DNA of 64,000 nt from positions 434,001-498,000 of the forward strand of contig NW_025936295.1 in assembly GCF_000764305.2 (NCBI RefSeq), in the 5' to 3' direction. The translations under genes and the position numbers were made by a program. The notes below the pieces were generated by a model that worked only from the letters and a program-made list of their open reading frames with translations, did no database searches and was not told where the DNA came from. Below are positions 61,101-64,000 of the stretch, in pieces; position 1 is the stretch's first letter, and each line of letters begins with the position of its first letter. The DNA comes from Hyalella azteca (Eukaryota; Arthropoda; Malacostraca; Amphipoda; Hyalellidae).

Positions 61101-63769
61101 AAAAAGTTTATTTTTTATTATCCGGCGATTAACCAGAGACTTACGTTTCATTCATAATAAAAAAAATTATTGTTTATCGGTTGTTAAATAGATTTAATTA
61201 CAAACTCTCATAAAAAAATGTTCTTAACATTAGCCCTCTTTTTGGTTTGCTGCAGATGGACGAAGGCAAGTGACAGCGGCTCGGCAGCCGTGCAATATAA
61301 AGAACAGTTCTTTCCCCCAGCTACACTCAGCTATGAATGAAAACAAGCGCATATTAGCCTTTCATTCCGAAAACCATTAGAAAAACTTCTCTCGGCGACG
61401 ATTTTTCGAGTTGCGTAGAGAATGGCTGGAGAGACTCGGGGGGAAAAAAGCGTCACTACTCGATTTTTGTCGCCTCAATTGGCTGTTTCGAATTCAGTAA
61501 AAAACTTGATGGGCTTGATAATTTTGCAACATAAAGTCGACTTGAGAAATGAGAACTATCATTAAGTGTTTACGCAAGAGAGGGGAGGGGACCCAGAAAA
61601 ATTGTGAATGTCTCATCCTATTAGGAATTAAGGAAGAACGGGATTATAGGCCCGTGTAAAAAAGGGATGAAGGTGCTATGACAAATTGATGTCGGCGACA
61701 GTGCTCGAGCGAGCGGGTTTTCGACTGGTAAATCAGATTACCCTTTTCTCCATCTCGCCACCTCACGAAAGACATGATAACACTTCAAGAGGGGAGATCT
61801 CATCATCGCAAGTTCTCTGCCGGTCTTAATCCGCATTTTTGTAGAAGTGTTTCGTTTAGTTGGTTTGCATTGATAAAACGTAGAAAATATTAAGCCCAAG
61901 AAAATTTTAGAGTAATTTCATAGTAGCCTCAAATCCTGGAGATCAATCTTGCTTGGTGGAATTTTCTTTATATTTCAACTCATCATATACCGCAAAAAAT
62001 AACATAGTATAAATTTTACTGGAATAATATTTAGATTCTTCTACATATGTGTTATTAAATCTAAGAATGATATTACTGTTGCAAAATTTTTCAATTTTTC
62101 GATAGTCATGCACCAGACTGATTTCATTATGCACACAGACTTCTAATGTTTCTCCTGTGGTGACAAGCACCGCTTCACTAAATTCAGTCGTGGATGTTGG
62201 CATTCTCATGTGGGCAACACAACTCCCACGCTTCGGTAAAACTCCTTTGTTGTACCGCGGATCCCAACACCTACTCCGCCTCTGATCATCTGGTGCCTTT
62301 CAAAGAACATTCTCGGTATAGCTACACCATTCAATATTCAACACTCAAGTTTGAATACGAAAAATGCGCAGATTCTTACATCAACTCATGTGTACAGCTC
62401 AAAGAATAAATTATAAAGAGCAGAACGCACTTATAAAAACTCGCTGAACAATTTTTTCGAAATTAATGAAAACTCGGTAAATTTTGTGATGTGATGTTTT
62501 GAATAAAATTTTCGCTGATGGAATGATCAACGATGGAAGAAATGTAATTTCAAACAAAATTGCACAAGATCATTTTAGATTACCAATACTAGAGAGCCGT
62601 TCGGTACTGTGCATCGCTGCGCAATAATTCCAAAGAATTATCTTGACGCTTGAAGACCGTTTGCTACACTTCAGAATATCCTCACCGACTACAATTTGTC
62701 GTGGTTAGAGTCCAACCAAGATTTTGTTTGAATTGTGCTGAATGAAAGAATGTTTCGAGAGCTCTAAGGTGACGACGAAAGATCGAACGTGAACAAAGGG
62801 ACAGAAGTACTGCAGTTACGCGAAGGTCAAACAGTTCAAGTGGAATAGTGCGAGAAAATTGAGCCCACTTCTGAGTGTGGGAAGCACCTATTGGATATGT
62901 AATACCAATTCAGCCATACGATTACATTATATTGGCTGCCTAGAATCTTTTCCATGAATCGAGCATCAATCCGAAGCAGAATTCAAAGATTTTTTACTTT
63001 TTGGACTTCTGTAATGATAAATATGTTTGCAGGCATGAATAATGTGGTTTAATTCAGTTATCCTGTTAGTTGCTAAGGAATTACGACGAATCATTTAATT
63101 TATTTTTATCCAATTTCCGCACTATAATGTGCGTCATATGCATTTATTTCCCGCGGTTTTGCTTATTCGATACCGTGCATCAATAAGTTAGCTGGGTTTT
63201 ACTTGATAAAGCCAATTGCACATTTCCATCACTAAACTGACAATCCATGGATTCGGCTGCGCGGATTGCAGCGCTGCATGTCAATCCCCGCCGTGCACCG
63301 TAGCTGTTCCTCGCTGAGCGGATTTTGCAATTATCAGGGAACTAATTGGATTAGACGCCTAATGGTTTAGAGATACACTGAGGGGAGCGGGATTCCCTTC
63401 AAGACGACGTACTGTCGATACTCTATTTCTCAACGGTAGACTTAGGGATAATATAGCACCAGTTTGTTGTAAACTTTGCATTATGTGACGTTATTATTTT
63501 TTCATCGTTAAAACGTTGAAAAGATGAGGAATTTCTTCAGGTTTCTTGGGGACTTTTTGTGTTAATAAATCCTTTTATTTATCAATACTTAACTTTGATA
63601 AATCCTTTTGAACGCGATATTATTCCCTAAAATAAAATCTAGTGATAATAAAAATGTGTTTCTCGCCAATGAAACCTTTTACAGTTCGAAAACGTTAATT
63701 ATATTTTTTTTGCTCATCATTACTCTCAAATTTAGGACTTCAATGATGCAATGCAGTTCATGAACTGTC
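58133..63769. other. Non-coding stretch, GC-richer segments at 61230-61800 and 63180-63420
   Basis: No supported gene in over 5 kb. The frames at 59025-59237 (-), 61943-62209 (-) and 62194-62409 (+) are unrecognised. 58850-58895 has CCTAA-containing words that look telomere-like but do not form an array. The two GC-richer segments are repeat-free and could be regulatory or exonic remnants. A 14-bp palindrome CAGTTCATGAACTG sits at 63754-63767. Confidence 0.4.
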
Positions 63770-64000
63770 ATCATTATGCAGTATTATGTAGCATTATGTA
63801 GTATTATGCAGCATTATGTAGTATTGTGTAGTATTATGTAGTATTATGTAGTATTATGTATTCATTTTGTATTATTATGTAGTATAATGTAATATTATGT
63901 AGTATTATGTAATTTTATGTAGTATTATGTAGTATTATGTAGTCATTATGTAGTCTTATGTAGCATTATGTAGTATTATTTAGCATTATGTAGTAATATG
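63770..64000. repeat. 10-bp tandem array (TAGTATTATG), truncated by window end
   Basis: The decamer TAGTATTATG recurs about 22 times with variants TAGCATTATG, CAGTATTATG and TAGTATTGTG, broken by irregular units near 63860-63900 and 63940. The array runs to the last base, so its length is a minimum. Confidence 0.95.

Overview
The window looks like nuclear DNA of an animal, most likely an arthropod. It is strongly A+T-rich by eye and has no operon-like packing of genes. It contains satellite-type tandem arrays, a candidate solo LTR, short terminal-inverted-repeat (TIR) elements and a dispersed repeat with an internal microsatellite. The lineage is an inference from style; nothing in the sequence identifies a species.

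I found no protein-coding gene I can support. Open frames reach at most about 138 codons. None carries a motif I recognise (no reverse transcriptase, integrase, transposase, receptor or enzyme signature), and several of the more regular ones are translations of tandem repeats. I also recognised no tRNA, rRNA or snRNA gene. The window is best read as intergenic or long-intron DNA.

Layout. 851-1457: 117-bp and 52-bp satellite. 4258-4640: GC-richer unassigned block. 4752-5308: candidate solo LTR with CTGT on both sides. 5391-6890: two short duplications, then a 132-bp satellite. 9273-12102: a short duplication and four hairpins, including one with arms of nearly 50 nt and one perfect 22-bp hairpin. 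13327-13600: 83-bp duplication. 14659-14964: TIR element flanked by TA. 21951-22548: two copies of the dispersed microsatellite foldback family (a third, inverted, at 46011-46181). 23047-23560: 121-bp hairpin-bearing satellite. 25974-26258: 72-bp array. 27232-27970: 30-bp array, about 25 copies, with a three-unit higher-order pattern. 31557-31680: ATT microsatellite. 32865-33815: satellite alternating about 80-bp and 116-bp units. 35420-35570: stem-loop cluster. 36942-37081: second TIR element. 43875-44076, 48737-48900, 52696-52985 and 53553-53806: two- or three-copy duplications. 47325-47648: 17-bp array. 54782-55160: C-rich TTAAACCCC-type array between hairpins. 63770-64000: 10-bp array cut by the window end.

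No functional system of cooperating genes is visible. The notable theme is structural: at least nine arrays or duplications, and an unusual number of perfect or near-perfect inverted repeats, many inside or beside the arrays. Less repetitive, GC-richer stretches between them could be conserved regulatory DNA, but only cross-species comparison could show that.
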